Source: Pararge aegeria (lineage: Eukaryota > Arthropoda > Insecta > Lepidoptera > Nymphalidae). From it: a DNA stretch of 64,000 nucleotides. This document shows, piece by piece, positions 50,000 to 61,308 of the stretch. The stretch covers positions 17,360,001 to 17,424,000 of the forward strand of contig NC_053184.1 of NCBI RefSeq assembly GCF_905163445.1, in the 5' to 3' direction. Made by a program: the position numbers and the translations under genes. Positions within the stretch are counted from its first letter, which is position 1. Each line of letters starts with the position of its first letter. The notes under the pieces were generated by a model, which was not told where the DNA came from, ran no database searches, and saw only the letters and a list, made by a program, of their open reading frames with translations.

Positions 50000-50376
50000 A
50001 TAATAGAGAAAATACAATTCTGAGAAACGCATTCCTATAAAAAGGGAGATAATGGTTATACCATGCTCTGATCTTTTAACATTACATAGTAGTTACTTTA
50101 TTACTGTAAATTTTATAATCTAAACTTTTAACAATGTTAAGATCTTGAGATGACTGTCTATAAAAATCTATCTTCAAAAATTCTTTATTAACTTCTTTAC
50201 TTAAATAACTTGAATCCAGAGTTTTCTTATTCTACAAGTCAGCCCGTGACCGCAATTCGTGTGGTAAGTGTTGATGCAGTCTAAGATTGTAGCGGGCTAA
50301 CATGTTTGGGGTATGAAACCCCAATCGGTATCTAGGTGGAATCGGAACGGTAATTTGCTTGGCGGCATGTCTTAAT
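50000..50376 (+). repeat. Local tandem duplication, unit 2 (internally deleted)
   Basis: Nearly identical to unit 1 in its first 120 bp and last 250 bp, offset 804 bp at the left edge. The join ATAATCT/AAACTTTTAAC shows where 420 bp is absent. Few substitutions separate the units (for example AATCCGTG/AATTCGTG), so the event is recent. Confidence 0.92.
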
Positions 50377-50530
50377 CGGTAAGAGGGACATGCCGTGGTG
50401 GTTTTTAGTTTCGGTATACCCCTTTAGAGGGGGGAGGCCGACATAAACTCCATCCTGCTCAAGGGTCGGAGGTAGCAATAAAGCTTTCATAAAAAGGGTG
50501 GTAACAAGCCACGACCGGAGCCACCTACCA
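50377..50530 (-). repeat. Continuation of the SINE-C-adjacent repeat
   Basis: GACATGCCGTGGTGGTTTTTAG, ATACCCCTTTAGAGGGG and AAGGGTCGGAGGTAGC continue past unit 2 with no counterpart after unit 1. The minus ORF (50332-50553) contains PTLEQDGVYVGLPP, protein-like but unidentified; probably a transposon remnant. Confidence 0.4.
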
Positions 50531-51154
50531 GACAATAAGTTTAGACAGTTCAAAGTTTCTTTGAGTTACTTTATTAGCAGTTTCAATACCTTGTTACCTA
50601 CTTTTTGCCTTCTTCTATTTATAAAGATTTTGGGTATGTAGGTTATTCAGGTTTAGCAGATTTTTATTAATTGATTGCAGGATTTCTTATCGTAGTAAGA
50701 AATTCATACCATCATTTGTTGTTGCTAGGCAACCTATTCGCGATATCACAATGAGTTTATTATCTATGAATTATTTCTTATCACTTATAAATACTAGATG
50801 AAAATTCTTATTCCGGAACTTAGACTATCAGAGTCCACGTTACAATATCGTACATGGACGATAAATCTTTTAATTTAGTATCTTATATCTACTTAGTTAT
50901 TTTACGTCAATTTTATCAACCAAAACTATTTGATGAGTTTTATCATCGATATGATAAGTGGGTTTTGTATTACGTAGCTTAGCTAAAATATGCGGAATGA
51001 CTGACGCATTTCTATCGAAATGCAAACCTAAACATGTGTAAAACGTTAAAATCATGGTATTAAGAGCTTATTATTACTTAAATTAAATTTATTTTCATAG
51101 ATATATTTATTTAGTTATTTAGTAGTACCAGAATAAAATAAAACTTCGTATAAA
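50531..51154. other. Unassigned stretch
   Basis: AT-rich, nothing recognised. Confidence 0.4.
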
Positions 51155-51390
51155 AAAGTCAAGACGTTTAATAGGCACAGCACGCCGAGCATGCGCAGGA
51201 GACAATTATATCCTCCGGGCAAGGATATAAATTTATCTTCTCCCACAACTTTATCAACTCTCAGAGCACTGGCGCACAGTGGAAATAATATCCAAATAAT
51301 ATATGTGTAATAATAAACGGGGGTAAACTTCTCCTTTTCCATGTTCCAGTGATTTAGCAGGTGGGCATAAAATGGTAGCCCTGCTGCTTA
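51155..51390. repeat. FB-G, right arm
   Basis: GCGCAGGAGACAATTATATCC, CTTTATCAACTCTCAGAGCACTG and AATAAACGGGGGTAAACTTC match 25250-25420. The left arm is absent, so it does not fold. Confidence 0.65.
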
Positions 51391-51699
51391 TCTCTAAAGA
51401 AATAACTTCCAGAAGCCCCCGAATGTGAAAATAATAGAAGTAAGAGCATGCCGAGTTAGTAGGTACAATAAGATAATTAGAACTAAACACATACAAAAAA
51501 TATTATAAGTTATGCTCTAACCGTGCCGTTTAGAGTTTCTCAAACCGAGATTTTTTGTTTAAACTGAAAAACGATCACGTCATTTTGTTTAGTGTATAGT
51601 GAACCAGTCTGACTGGATGACATCACCGACGTACCTTTCTGACTAGACTATGAGGAGTTTATTTATTTTTATATGCCTTTGTAAATATGATACAAACTT
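51391..51699. other. Unassigned stretch
   Basis: No recognised family. Confidence 0.4.
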
Positions 51700-51885
51700 T
51701 TCATCATTATCGGCTCACTACCGGACCACGGGCCGCGGGTCTGCAGGAAATCTGCTTTCCTCATGATGTTTTCGTTTACAGCTAAGCAAGTGATGTTAGT
51801 TGCTTAAACTGCACAAAACTTCCAAAAGTAAGGGGTGTGTGTCCCAAAATCATTTTACGGGGAAGCTGAATTCTTTGCCTAACGA
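51700..51885 (-). mobile_element. SINE-B, diverged
   Basis: CATCATTATCGGCTCACTACC, GATGTTTTCGTTTACAGC, AAGCAAGTGATGTTAG and a degraded head (GGGGAAGCTGAATTCTTTGCC). Confidence 0.6.
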
Positions 51886-52330
51886 TTATTATATAATGGC
51901 TGTTGCCTACGATCGTTGGTTGTATCGGTTGCTTGTTCTCCTCACCTAGCTTTTACCTCGCCCAAATGTTTGCTGCATCGCACAGCTCTTGTGGAGTAGC
52001 ACCTTTGTGTTTGGATATAACTACACTAAGCTGAAAAAAGCTAATATATTTCCATTTTAAAAGTTCATTATTAATATCACTAAAACTTGAAGTGACGCGG
52101 CACAAGTCACATGTTAACATGTGTTACGGTAATTTTATAAAGTGGGTAAATAATTAAACTTTTGATAACTATAAATTATTTTTATTAAATTGATTAGGAT
52201 TTTTACAAAAACTCTTATAAATATTATTCAATTAATAAATAGTTTCCAAGAAACAATTAAAATTATATTTGAATGACAACCAATGTTCATGACATTGAGT
52301 TGGTGGGTATTTTGATATAAATACGGGTGC
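51886..52330. other. Unassigned stretch
   Basis: No recognised family. Confidence 0.4.
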
Positions 52331-52485
52331 ATTTTTTTTTTTTTTATAAATATACTACGACAACACACATCGCCATCTAGCTCCAAAGTAAGCGTAGCTT
52401 GTGTAATGGGTACTAAGATGACTGATGAATATTTTTCTTTATGAATATAATACACATAATATAATATAATATACAGATTGTCGAT
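52331..52485 (-). mobile_element. SINE-A, 3' half with A tail
   Basis: A 14-nt T-run, then TATACTACGACAAC, CATCGCCATCTAGCTCC, AAGTAAGCGTAGCTTGTG and GACTGATGAATATTTTT. The tRNA-like half is missing, consistent with 5' truncation. Confidence 0.85.
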
Positions 52486-52640
52486 ACAATTCAGTCCTAC
52501 ATGGACTTGAACGATGCAAAGATACCTCCCGGTGTCTTAGTCGTTTATCATATGGCATAGAGGTAGTATTTACCCGGGCGAGCTCTGTTACAAAGAGTTC
52601 TAATACAACTAATATCCGTCTACTACTAAAAATATCTGTT
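52486..52640. repeat. DISP-P fragment
   Basis: CATATGGCATAGAGGTAGTA, TACCCGGGCGAGCTCTG and ACAAAGAGTTCTAATACAAC. The minus ORFs here and at 62639-62821 share an (L)QLFVT-(E/K)L-type stretch, the complement of the ACAAAGAGTTC wording. Confidence 0.45.
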
Positions 52641-53111
52641 TGCACTGCAATGTGAATTTATTCACTCCTCTTTTTGCGTCTGGCGCTAAATTAAATGCCT
52701 TCCATACAATACTTGCGAAAGGTACGTTTTGTTAAATGAAACGAAGAAAATAAACATTTCCAAGGTAATCCGATTAGTTGATAAGATCATTTAATCACTT
52801 GACAACGTATCGTATAAATTGGGGTGTTACAGAAAAATCTCCTGTTACCGAGGTTTCCCCCTCTTGATATTAATTGGACTCGAATTTATACGGAGAATTC
52901 ACCTAATTTGGGCGTTTTTATAAATTAATGTCTATGAAAGAGAATTACTTTGGACGAATAAGATATTTCCGTTTTTAGGGTACCACGTCGTAATGAAAAT
53001 AAGCCCCCGTAAGAAGTAGCAATTATTTGAGGGTTTTTGAACAGTTAGCTGTCTCTCTGCCTGTCTGTCGATCATATTCTTAAATAGTCCTGCTAATCAT
53101 ATTCCTGTTAA
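52641..53111. other. Unassigned stretch
   Basis: No recognised family. Confidence 0.4.
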
Positions 53112-53350
53112 TAAATGAATGAATATCCTTTTATAGCACACCAAATTAAAATACAGGAAAAATTATAAATAAATGTTAGTTTACACGATGTACACATTTT
53201 GACGGACTTATCGCTACATAACGATCTCTTCTAAGCAACCGATGCACAAAGCTCAAGACGAGAGGTAGGTGGTGTATATATTATAGATTTATACGTATGC
53301 ATATATATATACACGTAAATGCTATATGTATAATAAACTTATACACGATA
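53112..53350 (-). mobile_element. JOCK 3' end
   Basis: AATGAATGAATATCCTTTTATAG (tail side), GACGGACTTATCGCTAC, AACGATCTCTTCTAAGC and further upstream AAGACGAGAGGTAGGTG, which matches the complement of CACCTACCTCTCGTCTTGAG at 55127-55146. Confidence 0.75.
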
Positions 53351-53404
53351 TCTAATAAATTAAATTAGAAAATGTTTCCACAAAATAAATAAATAATAAC
53401 TACA

Positions 53405-53530
53405 TATCTACTAGTTGTATGCGTTGGTTAGAGCTTCTAACTTCTAACATTTCGGAGTTACGTGCGTTTTAAATTGAAGCTATTAATATATCACTTGCTT
53501 TAACGGTAAGGCAACCTAGCCTTTCGAGTT
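53405..53530 (+). mobile_element. SINE-B internal fragment
   Basis: TTTCGGAGTTACGTGCG, TTAATATATCACTTGC and TTTAACGGTAAGG. Confidence 0.6.
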
Positions 53531-54194
53531 TTTTTTACAAATTATGTTCCGTTAGTAAACTCTGGGAATTGCTACTTGTCCAACGATTAAAAACAGGTGC
53601 TAAAGTATTTATTACTAATTTTAATAGTCAACATTTCAACTGATAGAAACCATGTATGGGTGTAGAACCCGCTAGTAAAGTTAGTGAAGAAAATAATTAT
53701 ATTGTTGTAAAAAAAGATTGAATACACATAATTCTTTCTGTACCAGTTCGAGTAGCCATGATGATGGTATGAGAATATGAACTTTATTCAAAAGACAATA
53801 GTGACGAATACGTTAAAATACCACGGTATAATATCCTCAGTGAGATATTATGCCCTGGTACCCTAACTCGTTCCTCACACCATGCGGACATACCCTGCCT
53901 ATAAAGTTCCCTTTTAATAAGACCATTATTGTGTTTTATTCCTCCCACGTGCTTCATACATGCGCAACTTTGCCTGCTTACTAATGACTGTTACACTACT
54001 TAGAAAACATTACGCAAGTTAATTACTCGATGTACTTTACTGATTTTACAGTCTCATTCCCACACTTCGGATCGGCTTTAGTTGGTTAATTACATCACTG
54101 ACATAAAAATATATCACCGCTCTATAAAATCATCTCACTCACATCACATCAAGGAGAAAAAAAGCAATCCTTAATTTTGTAATCACCGAATTTT
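53531..54194. other. Unassigned stretch
   Basis: An imperfect inverted pair (ATACCACGGTATAATATCC and ATATTATGCCCTGGTACC) near 53818-53862. No family recognised. Confidence 0.4.
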
Positions 54195-54520
54195 GTATTT
54201 GACGTGTGGCTGAGTGTCTGTGTCTGTGCGTGTGTGCGCGTGTGCGTCTGTGGCATCTTATTTCCCGAACGGATGGAGCTATTTTGCTTTTGTTTGAAAG
54301 ATGAATTCGTTGAGTTGAGTGTTTTTAACTACGTTTTGATGAGATCGGTTCAAGATGGCTGCCGTCAAAAAATGGCGGATATATGGGTATCAAATTAAAT
54401 GGCTTGACCAGTGGAATACTGTAAATTATTTCAAATTTGAAAACAAAGATGGCCATCACCACAAAAAAGAGAAATATCTTTTTTTTCTTACATAACTCTT
54501 ATACCCATATCTGTTAACTG
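54195..54520 (-). repeat. DISP-M with TG/CG-rich run
   Basis: GTGTGTGCGCGTGTGCGTCTG (54229-54249), TTCCCGAACGGATGGAGC, ATCGGTTCAAGATGGC and AAAATGGCGGATATATGGG. The reverse of the DISP-M order. The ORF 54204-54398 is inside it. Confidence 0.65.
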
Positions 54521-54849
54521 TGTAAGATTTTTTTTTTTTAATTTTTAATTAATTACTTGCACCGACTACTAGACAGGTACACCCTTAATGAAAAAATCAT
54601 AGAAATCGCTTTTGATTATCATCGTCATAAATACCAGTTGACAAATTGAAAGCAGTTAATGAATAGTTTGTGCTATAACCTTCCACGTTATTTTTTTGTT
54701 TTATTTTCCTCTGCTAAATGGCATCAGTGAGATACTTTATTGCCTTTTAAAATCTAGCCTATTTACTTGACTAATTAGTAAATTATTTTCAACTTAAACT
54801 TCTACTTATAAATAATTAAAATTAAGATATTTTATTGATCTCCGCACTG
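54521..54849. other. Unassigned stretch
   Basis: AT-rich, no recognised family. Confidence 0.4.
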
Positions 54850-55300
54850 CAAGGTAACTGATTTTAAGGGTCTTTAACTATTCAGGCTGTTAAGCTTTGG
54901 AATGCCGTGCCTCGACTAGCAGCTTTAAAAAACTTGTTAAAGATCATATTTTGTCTGAATCTTCGGAACCTTAGTAATGCCTCTTCTGTTTTTTGGGGAT
55001 TGACAATATTGTTCCTAAAAGCTGATATTCATTTTATAGATATATTTTTATTATTAGTATCTATATATAACATTGTGCTTAAGTTACAATATATATAGTA
55101 TTTGAGTATATGTATATTTATATGCATCACCTACCTCTCGTCTTGAGCTGTTTTACGCCATATGTTGCCTGGAAGAGATCGCTACGTAGCGATAAGGCCG
55201 CCTAATTGTATACATCGTGTTAACTAGTTACTTTATAATTTTTCCTGAATGTTTATGTGGTGTACAATAAAAGTGTATTAGTTTATTCATTCATATTATA
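54850..55300 (+). mobile_element. JOCK LINE: ORF2 C-terminal relic plus 3' UTR
   Basis: Best LINE copy here. A frame around 54893-55098 reads KLWNAVPRLAALKNLLK. The (L)WN-x-(V/L)P wording followed by a basic helix is characteristic of the extreme C-terminus of Jockey/CR1-group ORF2 proteins. The 3' UTR follows: CACCTACCTCTCGTCTTGAG, GGAAGAGATCGCTACG, GATAAGGCCGCC, and GTGGTGTACAATAAAAGTG with an AATAAA signal. The end is TTCATTCAT. The RT catalytic core is missing, so this is 5' truncated. Confidence 0.72.
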
Positions 55301-55559
55301 GTCCAATGACTTAACTCAGTCTCTAAGTATGATAGTTATATAGATTATAGAGATATCACGAATATGTATATTATTTTGTTGAGTACCTACGGATACTAGT
55401 GGGAAATTTACAGCAACTAGTAGTTGATAAAACATTAGATAACATGTAGGCATAGTTTATTTTCCATAATGATACATTTTGAGTGTGTACTCGTTTGTTA
55501 ATAAATAGTAACAAGAACGGTAGCCACTTATGGAATCACCACGTGCTGATAAAATTTAA

Positions 55560-55760
55560 ATGTATAGTGTATTTAAATATAAATGCAAAAGTGTGTTTGT
55601 CTATTTGTCCATACTTCACGCCCTAACTTAGCAACCTATCCGGCTCTATTTTTGGCATAGACTTACTTGATAGGACATTCTTTAACTAGCTATTTTCCGC
55701 GTTCTTTAGCCGAGTTTATTACGGTTTTCTGTTTATTTCCTGCAATGAAAATCGGTCCAA
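55560..55760 (+). mobile_element. Helitron-like 5' part
   Basis: AATATAAATGCAAAAGTGTG, TTGTCTATTTGTCC, TCACGCCCTAACTTAGCAACC and AAAATCGGTCCAATATGGCG. No CTAG end identified. Confidence 0.4.
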
Positions 55761-56699
55761 TATGGCGCGGAATATATATTTTTTTCACAGATTTTACATT
55801 TAGTGTATAAAATGAAAAGGGCTTGATTAGTAGAAGAATAATGTACATTAAATAGAAGTAATAAGAGGCTTTATTTTTTTTTTTATAATGACATTTTACA
55901 CCGTATCATATCTTTATAAATAACAAATTCATTAAAACTTTGGTTGTAGGTGCCAATCAACGAACGTCCGAATTTTCAATAACTCCCGAAAGTCCGTTCA
56001 AGAATCTTAAAAGCGGCCAGTACATCCGCCGCTTTCTATTCAAATCAGACTGGATTTATTAGATTTTTCCGTTTGAGTCGTAAATTTATCCGAGCTTATT
56101 TTTTCAAATAAATAATTCAGGTCGTATAAAAGGCGAGCCCTTTGCGAAATTCTCGTTCTCTGTTTGCGACATCAGGCTTTTGAAGACCTGAATATAGGTA
56201 AAAATTATCGTTGGGTTTTGATATTTAAATGTTATATTAAGAACAGATAGGATAAAGCGACGAATGTCTTTTTGACTTGAAATTAGGTAACCATTGTGAC
56301 TAGACCCTAAGGCAAGGCGCGGTGCAAAAGGCAATACATTCGCTTCGACTCGCATTTCGCACCTTAATTTATGTCTTAAAATTGGCACAGAGTAATCCTA
56401 ATAATATAATCTTCATGATGCAATAGATTACACTTACCCACTATGATATTGTAAAACTTGTGGTCTAACTGCAATTTATTACTTCAAACCTGATAGTTCT
56501 AGAATGAACAGATAGCGAGGACAACGCAATTAATGTTAAATTTTAAACTTCGGATCGTTCCGATATTCTCATCCCTATAGTATAGAAAACCATATCTGGA
56601 ATGCTTGTTATATTTAAGCTTAGATTTAATCCATAGATCTAAAGTCAGATAATCTTGCATTTAATTTTAAAATTAAAATCAGTTAGCTAAGTGTCGAGT
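55761..56699. other. Unassigned stretch
   Basis: About 0.9 kb without a recognised family. The minus ORF 56104-56388 (94 codons) has no known domain. Confidence 0.45.
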
Positions 56700-56840
56700 G
56701 ATGATGGCAGATCAGAGTACATCTGCAACCACCCAACCTCTTCCCGCGGGAGTCTTACGAGGGGAATAAGGGAATATAACGGAGAACGAGCAGCAGCGTC
56801 CTTTGTGCTACTAGTGCCATCTACCGCGATCACAAACCCG
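56700..56840 (+). mobile_element. RTE-like fragment
   Basis: GATGGCAGATCAGAGTACATC, CTTCCCGCGGGAGTCTTACG and AACGAGCAGCAGCGTCC match 47205-47356 in the same orientation. Confidence 0.5.
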
Positions 56841-57589
56841 TCGTGGTAATTGTGGACAAAGTCTCCCATTGGGAGAAATACGAAGTTAAATTTTCGCTGA
56901 CTTTATACTGTTTCGATACTTGCAATGTGTGCAACCACATATTAAGGTTTGCAGGACAAGGTCGAATTTATAGACATAAAAATCTTAGCAATAGCAGCTC
57001 TGAGGTTTATTTAAATCTCTTTGGTTGGACTGGATTCAGAATTCTGATTTACCGAGCGAACTTTATTAAGCCAAGTTGACTTCATCAAGTATTTCTGGTT
57101 TGTGAGTTTGCAATGGGAACGGAGTTATTATGTAACCGACCGAGTTGAATGAGAGCCGGTATTTTTTTTATCTTTTAAAACGTATGAGCATGTTATGAAT
57201 TATGTTATTGAAAAGGTTAATTGTGCACAATGACCTTGTTTGTGTTATAGTTCATTGAACATTTCCCGTGCAACACTAATTACCTAGATACTACCTTTGT
57301 ATATAAAAATGTAATTTTTTAATTTATCCCAGTTTCTCTATAAAAAGTGTGGAAAGAAGTATCACACCTCTTAAGGTAGAACCTTATTCAAAGTTACGAT
57401 TCTCTTACATCGAAACTTAAACAACAAGCGTTATAATGTTTTTTTTGTTTATGTAATTTTTACATAAACCTCTATCAAACGTTTTTACTTAAAATTTTCA
57501 GCGGTGTTTCCTTAAACTAGTAATGTAGGTTTACCATAGAAACGGTATTAACTGTTTAACAGTGATTTTATGTTTTACATTAAAGATAT
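56841..57589. other. Unassigned stretch
   Basis: The 78-codon ORF 56843-57079 has no known domain. Nothing else recognised. Confidence 0.4.
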
Positions 57590-57762
57590 ATGATACATTG
57601 AATATTTTTATGAATAATCGTAAATACTTATATACAAATAAACAGCCAGACACTGAAAAACTTAAATGTCCATCACACAAACATTTTCCGGATGTAGGAA
57701 TCGAACCCACAGCCTTTGACTTAGAGAACCGTTTCGCTGCCCACTGCACCAATCGGCCGGCA
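57590..57762 (-). mobile_element. SINE-A, tail-less
   Basis: Minus strand: head GCCGGCCGATTGGTGCAGTG, box B GGTTCGATTCCTAC, body to ATTCATAAAAATATTC. The CTACGCTTAC tail is missing. Confidence 0.85.
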
Positions 57763-57800
57763 CAAAATTAAAAAATCTTCATTAGATCCTCATGTAATTG

Positions 57801-57980
57801 AACATGAATGTTTTTCAGTGCCTGGGTGTTCATCTGTACATTAGAAGTATTTATGTATATTATTAATTAAAATATTCATCAGTCATCTTAGTTCCCATAA
57901 CACAAGCTACGTTTACTTTGGGGGTAGATGGCGATGTGTGTACTGTCGTAATATATTGTATTTATTAATATAAATTACTC
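57801..57980 (+). mobile_element. SINE-A, 5' truncated
   Basis: It starts at GAACATGAATGTTTTTCAG and runs through ACACAAGCTACGTTTACTTTG to GTATTTATTAA. It lies divergently beside the previous copy, about 40 bp away. Its missing 5' half and the other's missing 3' half are roughly complementary. Confidence 0.85.
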
Positions 57981-58124
57981 ATAAAAATACCTAATAATAA
58001 ATTCCTCATAAAAAATAATATATTTAATAAGAAAGTGGGAGTTTTGTTATACTTCCTTTTTTCATCCTGTTTAAATAATCTCTCTCTTTTTGTTCCTCTC
58101 CACTACTGGAGGTTGGCCGTCAGC

Positions 58125-58559
58125 TCAGCGAACTTCTCGCGCCTTTGCGCCAAGCGAAACAATGTTTTCACGCTCACAATATTGGTCCATCCGCGGGTTT
58201 TGCGCAACCATGAGTTCTTCCTCTTTCCAACACGTCGTTTTCCCTCTACTTTGCCCATCATTGTGAGCTTGGCGCAGTTGGTATCGCTTATGTCTCAGAA
58301 CGTGGCCCAGATATTTGACTTTACGCTTTTTAATGATAAGCAGTAACTCCCGGCTTCTGGCGACGCGTTGGAGTACTCTCACGTTAGAAGCTTTCTGTGT
58401 CCAGCTAATGCGGAGCATTCTTCGGTAGCACCACATCACAAAATATAGCACGTTTAAATAATGGCTGGATTCAAATGGATTTCGTCGGATTATGCCCGAC
58501 TGGATTAGAAACCATTGCGAGCTCTTAATCATGATGATCGTTAATATTATTTGTTCCAA
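58125..58559 (-). mobile_element. RTE-b LINE C-terminal relic
   Basis: A 144-codon minus ORF. Residues 42-100 include YRRMLRISWTQKASNVRVLQ, RSRELLLIIKKRK and VKYLGHVLRHKRYQL, the characteristic C-terminal segment of RTE/BovB-like endonuclease-reverse transcriptases (recalled). The endonuclease and RT catalytic domains are not in this fragment. The N-terminal 40 residues are unrelated flank. The overlapping plus ORF (58035-58346) is its antisense. Confidence 0.72.
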
Positions 58560-58560
58560 C

Positions 58561-59044
58561 TTTTATGAGTATCTGTGTTACAAAATTCTACGTCCCACTT
58601 CTGAAATTTCCGTTATAAAACATTTTATGGAACGTATAGCAGTAGGTACAACGTTATGAAAAATTATAAGAACATCTCTACTTCTCGAGAGGTTGCTCCT
58701 CGTGTCTCAAGTAAGCGCAAAAAAGAAATCCTCTAACAATTTCGCACTTGACCTTCCTGTCCCGGAGGGCCATAAATATCTACGATACAGCTACCTGAGT
58801 TACAATAATATCTTTGCAAAATTCCTCCACAAGAAATTTTGGATCCATTTATCGCATTAGATCAGATGGTGTCTAATATCCAAGCGACCAGTAACATGTT
58901 AAATCAATGTCTTTTTGTGTAAAGATTAGCCGAGCCAATTGGCAATGAAGCATGAAGCATAAATAAAAAAAAAATCGCCGGGTTTTCATAGGAGGATATA
59001 AAGTATCCCTTTCTTTGTTTTTTTTTATATTGAACCTAAAAAAT
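58561..59044. other. Unassigned stretch
   Basis: No recognised family. Confidence 0.4.
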
Positions 59045-59315
59045 TGTCAAGTTATTTTAGAGATGAGTATTCATTGTAAAGATATATATTAATTATGAGT
59101 ATGTATATATAATGTTGTGTTGAAGGTAATATCAGCTATCAACCGTTGGCGTAAAACACTGCTCGACGTGAGCAGTGTGACTGGAAGAGATCGCTATGTG
59201 GCGATAAGGCCGCCAAATTGTATACTTTGCGAAAAAAAATATTTTCTATATTTCTGTATGTTTATGTGGTGTACAATAAAAGTGTATTCATTCATTTATT
59301 CAATGCTTATTATAT
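59045..59315 (+). mobile_element. JOCK 3' end
   Basis: TGACTGGAAGAGATCGCTATG, GATAAGGCCGCCAAATTG, GTGGTGTACAATAAAAGTG and a TATTCATTCATTTATTC tail. GGCGTAAAACACTGCTCGACG upstream is also found, inverted, near 61440-61470. Confidence 0.8.
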
Positions 59316-59384
59316 TTTGTTTTCAGGAAGCTATATCGCTGTCAAAATGTCATCTTAATAACTTAGGTGGGAACTTTTGATCAT

Positions 59385-59421
59385 AAGGTAGTCATGCTTA
59401 CCACTAGACCGTCGAGGCATT
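59385..59421 (-). mobile_element. SINE-E head fragment
   Basis: The minus strand reads TGCCTCGACGGTCTAGTGG, then TAAGCAT, a tRNA-like box A region only. Confidence 0.45.
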
Positions 59422-60788
59422 GCATTAAGTACGGATGATGGATATATCAATATAACAGGTAGGTTATAGAAGCGGAAAGTATCAGATTCGTCATTAATAC
59501 CAGCGCCTATCGATTACTGTAACTGGAGTGATGGATATTATTCGTGACCTGTCGGGTGTACTGTTTCTAGCTCTACGTTCAATGGCATTGCGAAGGTAGC
59601 CAGGATATTTGACCTTATACAAGGGGGTGGTGTGATGTCAGATCAGAATTTATATAAATATATATCGGTGATAGCCTAGTGGGTAAGGCTTCAGCTTTTT
59701 TCACAACAAACACATCAGATGGGAGATGTGAGCGGTAAAAATGATCTAGTATTTCGAACACTAGAATATTACCAGGCATCCAGATCATGAGGTTTGTATT
59801 TACGGCGTGAGGTGTGGCCAGAGAACAGGGAAGGAGTTATCAATGCAAACAAATCTTGAGAACACTCCCCATTATAGAGTCGATAGAACACACAAAGGGA
59901 GCTAACATCTCTTCGGTAATTGAAGACACGATCGATGTTGTTTTTTGTTAGTGGAATAACGACAATATTCGGTTCAAAGTGTAAGCGTAAACTACTTACC
60001 CCTGCTGTAATTTCTACAAGTAATTGATGATGCACTCGAAGATGGAAGCGGCTTTACCTGTTAGGGTATGGCAGTTATATTAAACCCGCACTTAACCGCA
60101 CCCAAATTGCAATATAAGAAAATTGACAGCGCTCAGCGCTCACCAACGCACCAGGGAGGTGGCCAAAAGTCAGTGTTTTCTTTCATCTGTAGGTACACAG
60201 AATCGAACAAAACGATAGGGGTATGAGTTTTATACCGACCGCAAAGAATGGATTTTTGAAAATTCCAACAATTATATTTACTAGATAATTTACATACACG
60301 CGATTTAGTACAAGCAGGGTTAAGTTGTTTAATCATCAACATCACTTCAACAGAATGATTTCCACTGACATACGTATTTTGTAGTGAGTTCCGAAATCTA
60401 CGGTTGTTATACGTATTAAGGACAAGTTATAGTGATTGAACTGTTTATATGTTGATTTTTGGTAACATACTCGTGAACATATTGATGCAATGATTTATGA
60501 CACATCGTTCAACAAGCAATTAATCTGTATTTAAAATTATAATTACATCCTCCTTAAACGATAATGCAAGGATAGCAACATTTTTGACTTTCGCATTAAA
60601 AGGTCGAAATGATACGAAAGTTTTAATTTTAAAGGTAAAAATAAACTATACACTCTATCGGTACTGATTAATAAAAACCTGCCTTTTTAAATTTCGAAAC
60701 AACTGTCTCTTGCACATAAATACTCATATCATGTCCGAATCACACATTAAAAAAAAAACTGTGTCTGTGGCTCTATGCGGACTTTTCT
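59422..60788. other. Unassigned 1.37 kb with one SINE-B head
   Basis: GGTGATAGCCTAGTGGGTAAGG at 59668-59690 is a SINE-B head with no body. The remainder has no recognised family. The minus ORFs 59769-60035 and 60133-60345 show no known domain. Confidence 0.45.
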
Positions 60789-60801
60789 GTGCACGCCACT
60801 G
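60789..60801 (-). mobile_element. Solitary MITE-H terminus
   Basis: GTGCACGCCACTG is an exact 13-bp MITE-H TIR. No matching left end lies upstream. Confidence 0.55.
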
Positions 60802-60807
60802 GTGAAG

Positions 60808-61056
60808 GGGCGTGGTGGGCTACTGCCTTAACCGCAGCCCACCACGCTGGCCCAGTGCTGATTGGTGGACTTCACACACCTTTGAGAACATTATGGAGAA
60901 CTGAATGTTTTCCTTTACCGTTGAGGCAAGTGATTTTTTATTTCTTTAAAACGCTCATAACTTACTTACATAAAAGTTAGAGTTGCGTGCTGGGATTCGA
61001 ACGCGGCACCCCGAAAGTGAAGTCGAGGTCCTTCCCACTGGGCTATCACCGCTTCA
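60808..61056 (-). mobile_element. SINE-B, near full length
   Basis: Minus strand: AGCGGTGATAGCCCAGTGGG, AAGGACCTCGACTTCAC, CGCGTTCGAATCCCAGC and the body to GGCCAGCGTGGTGGGC. The head is the best preserved in the window. Confidence 0.88.
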
Positions 61057-61308
61057 CACATTCAATGTGATATTTTAATTGAATCTAGTGACATACTGAC
61101 AGACATGCCACCTAACGGGTGCAATAAGGTTATCTAGGTATTTTGATGCCTTAAAAACAATAAAAAAATCTATATAGTGACACTCTAATCACTTAAGGAT
61201 GTATACTTTCAAACCTACCTTTTTATTTACCTATTCTTATACTAACCAAATATTCAAAAAAATCGGAGAAACCGTTTCGGAAAGTGCAACCACAAACACA
61301 CAGAATTT

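Noticed and set aside
58035..58346. 103-codon plus ORF as a gene
   Set aside because: It is antisense to the RTE-b C-terminal relic.
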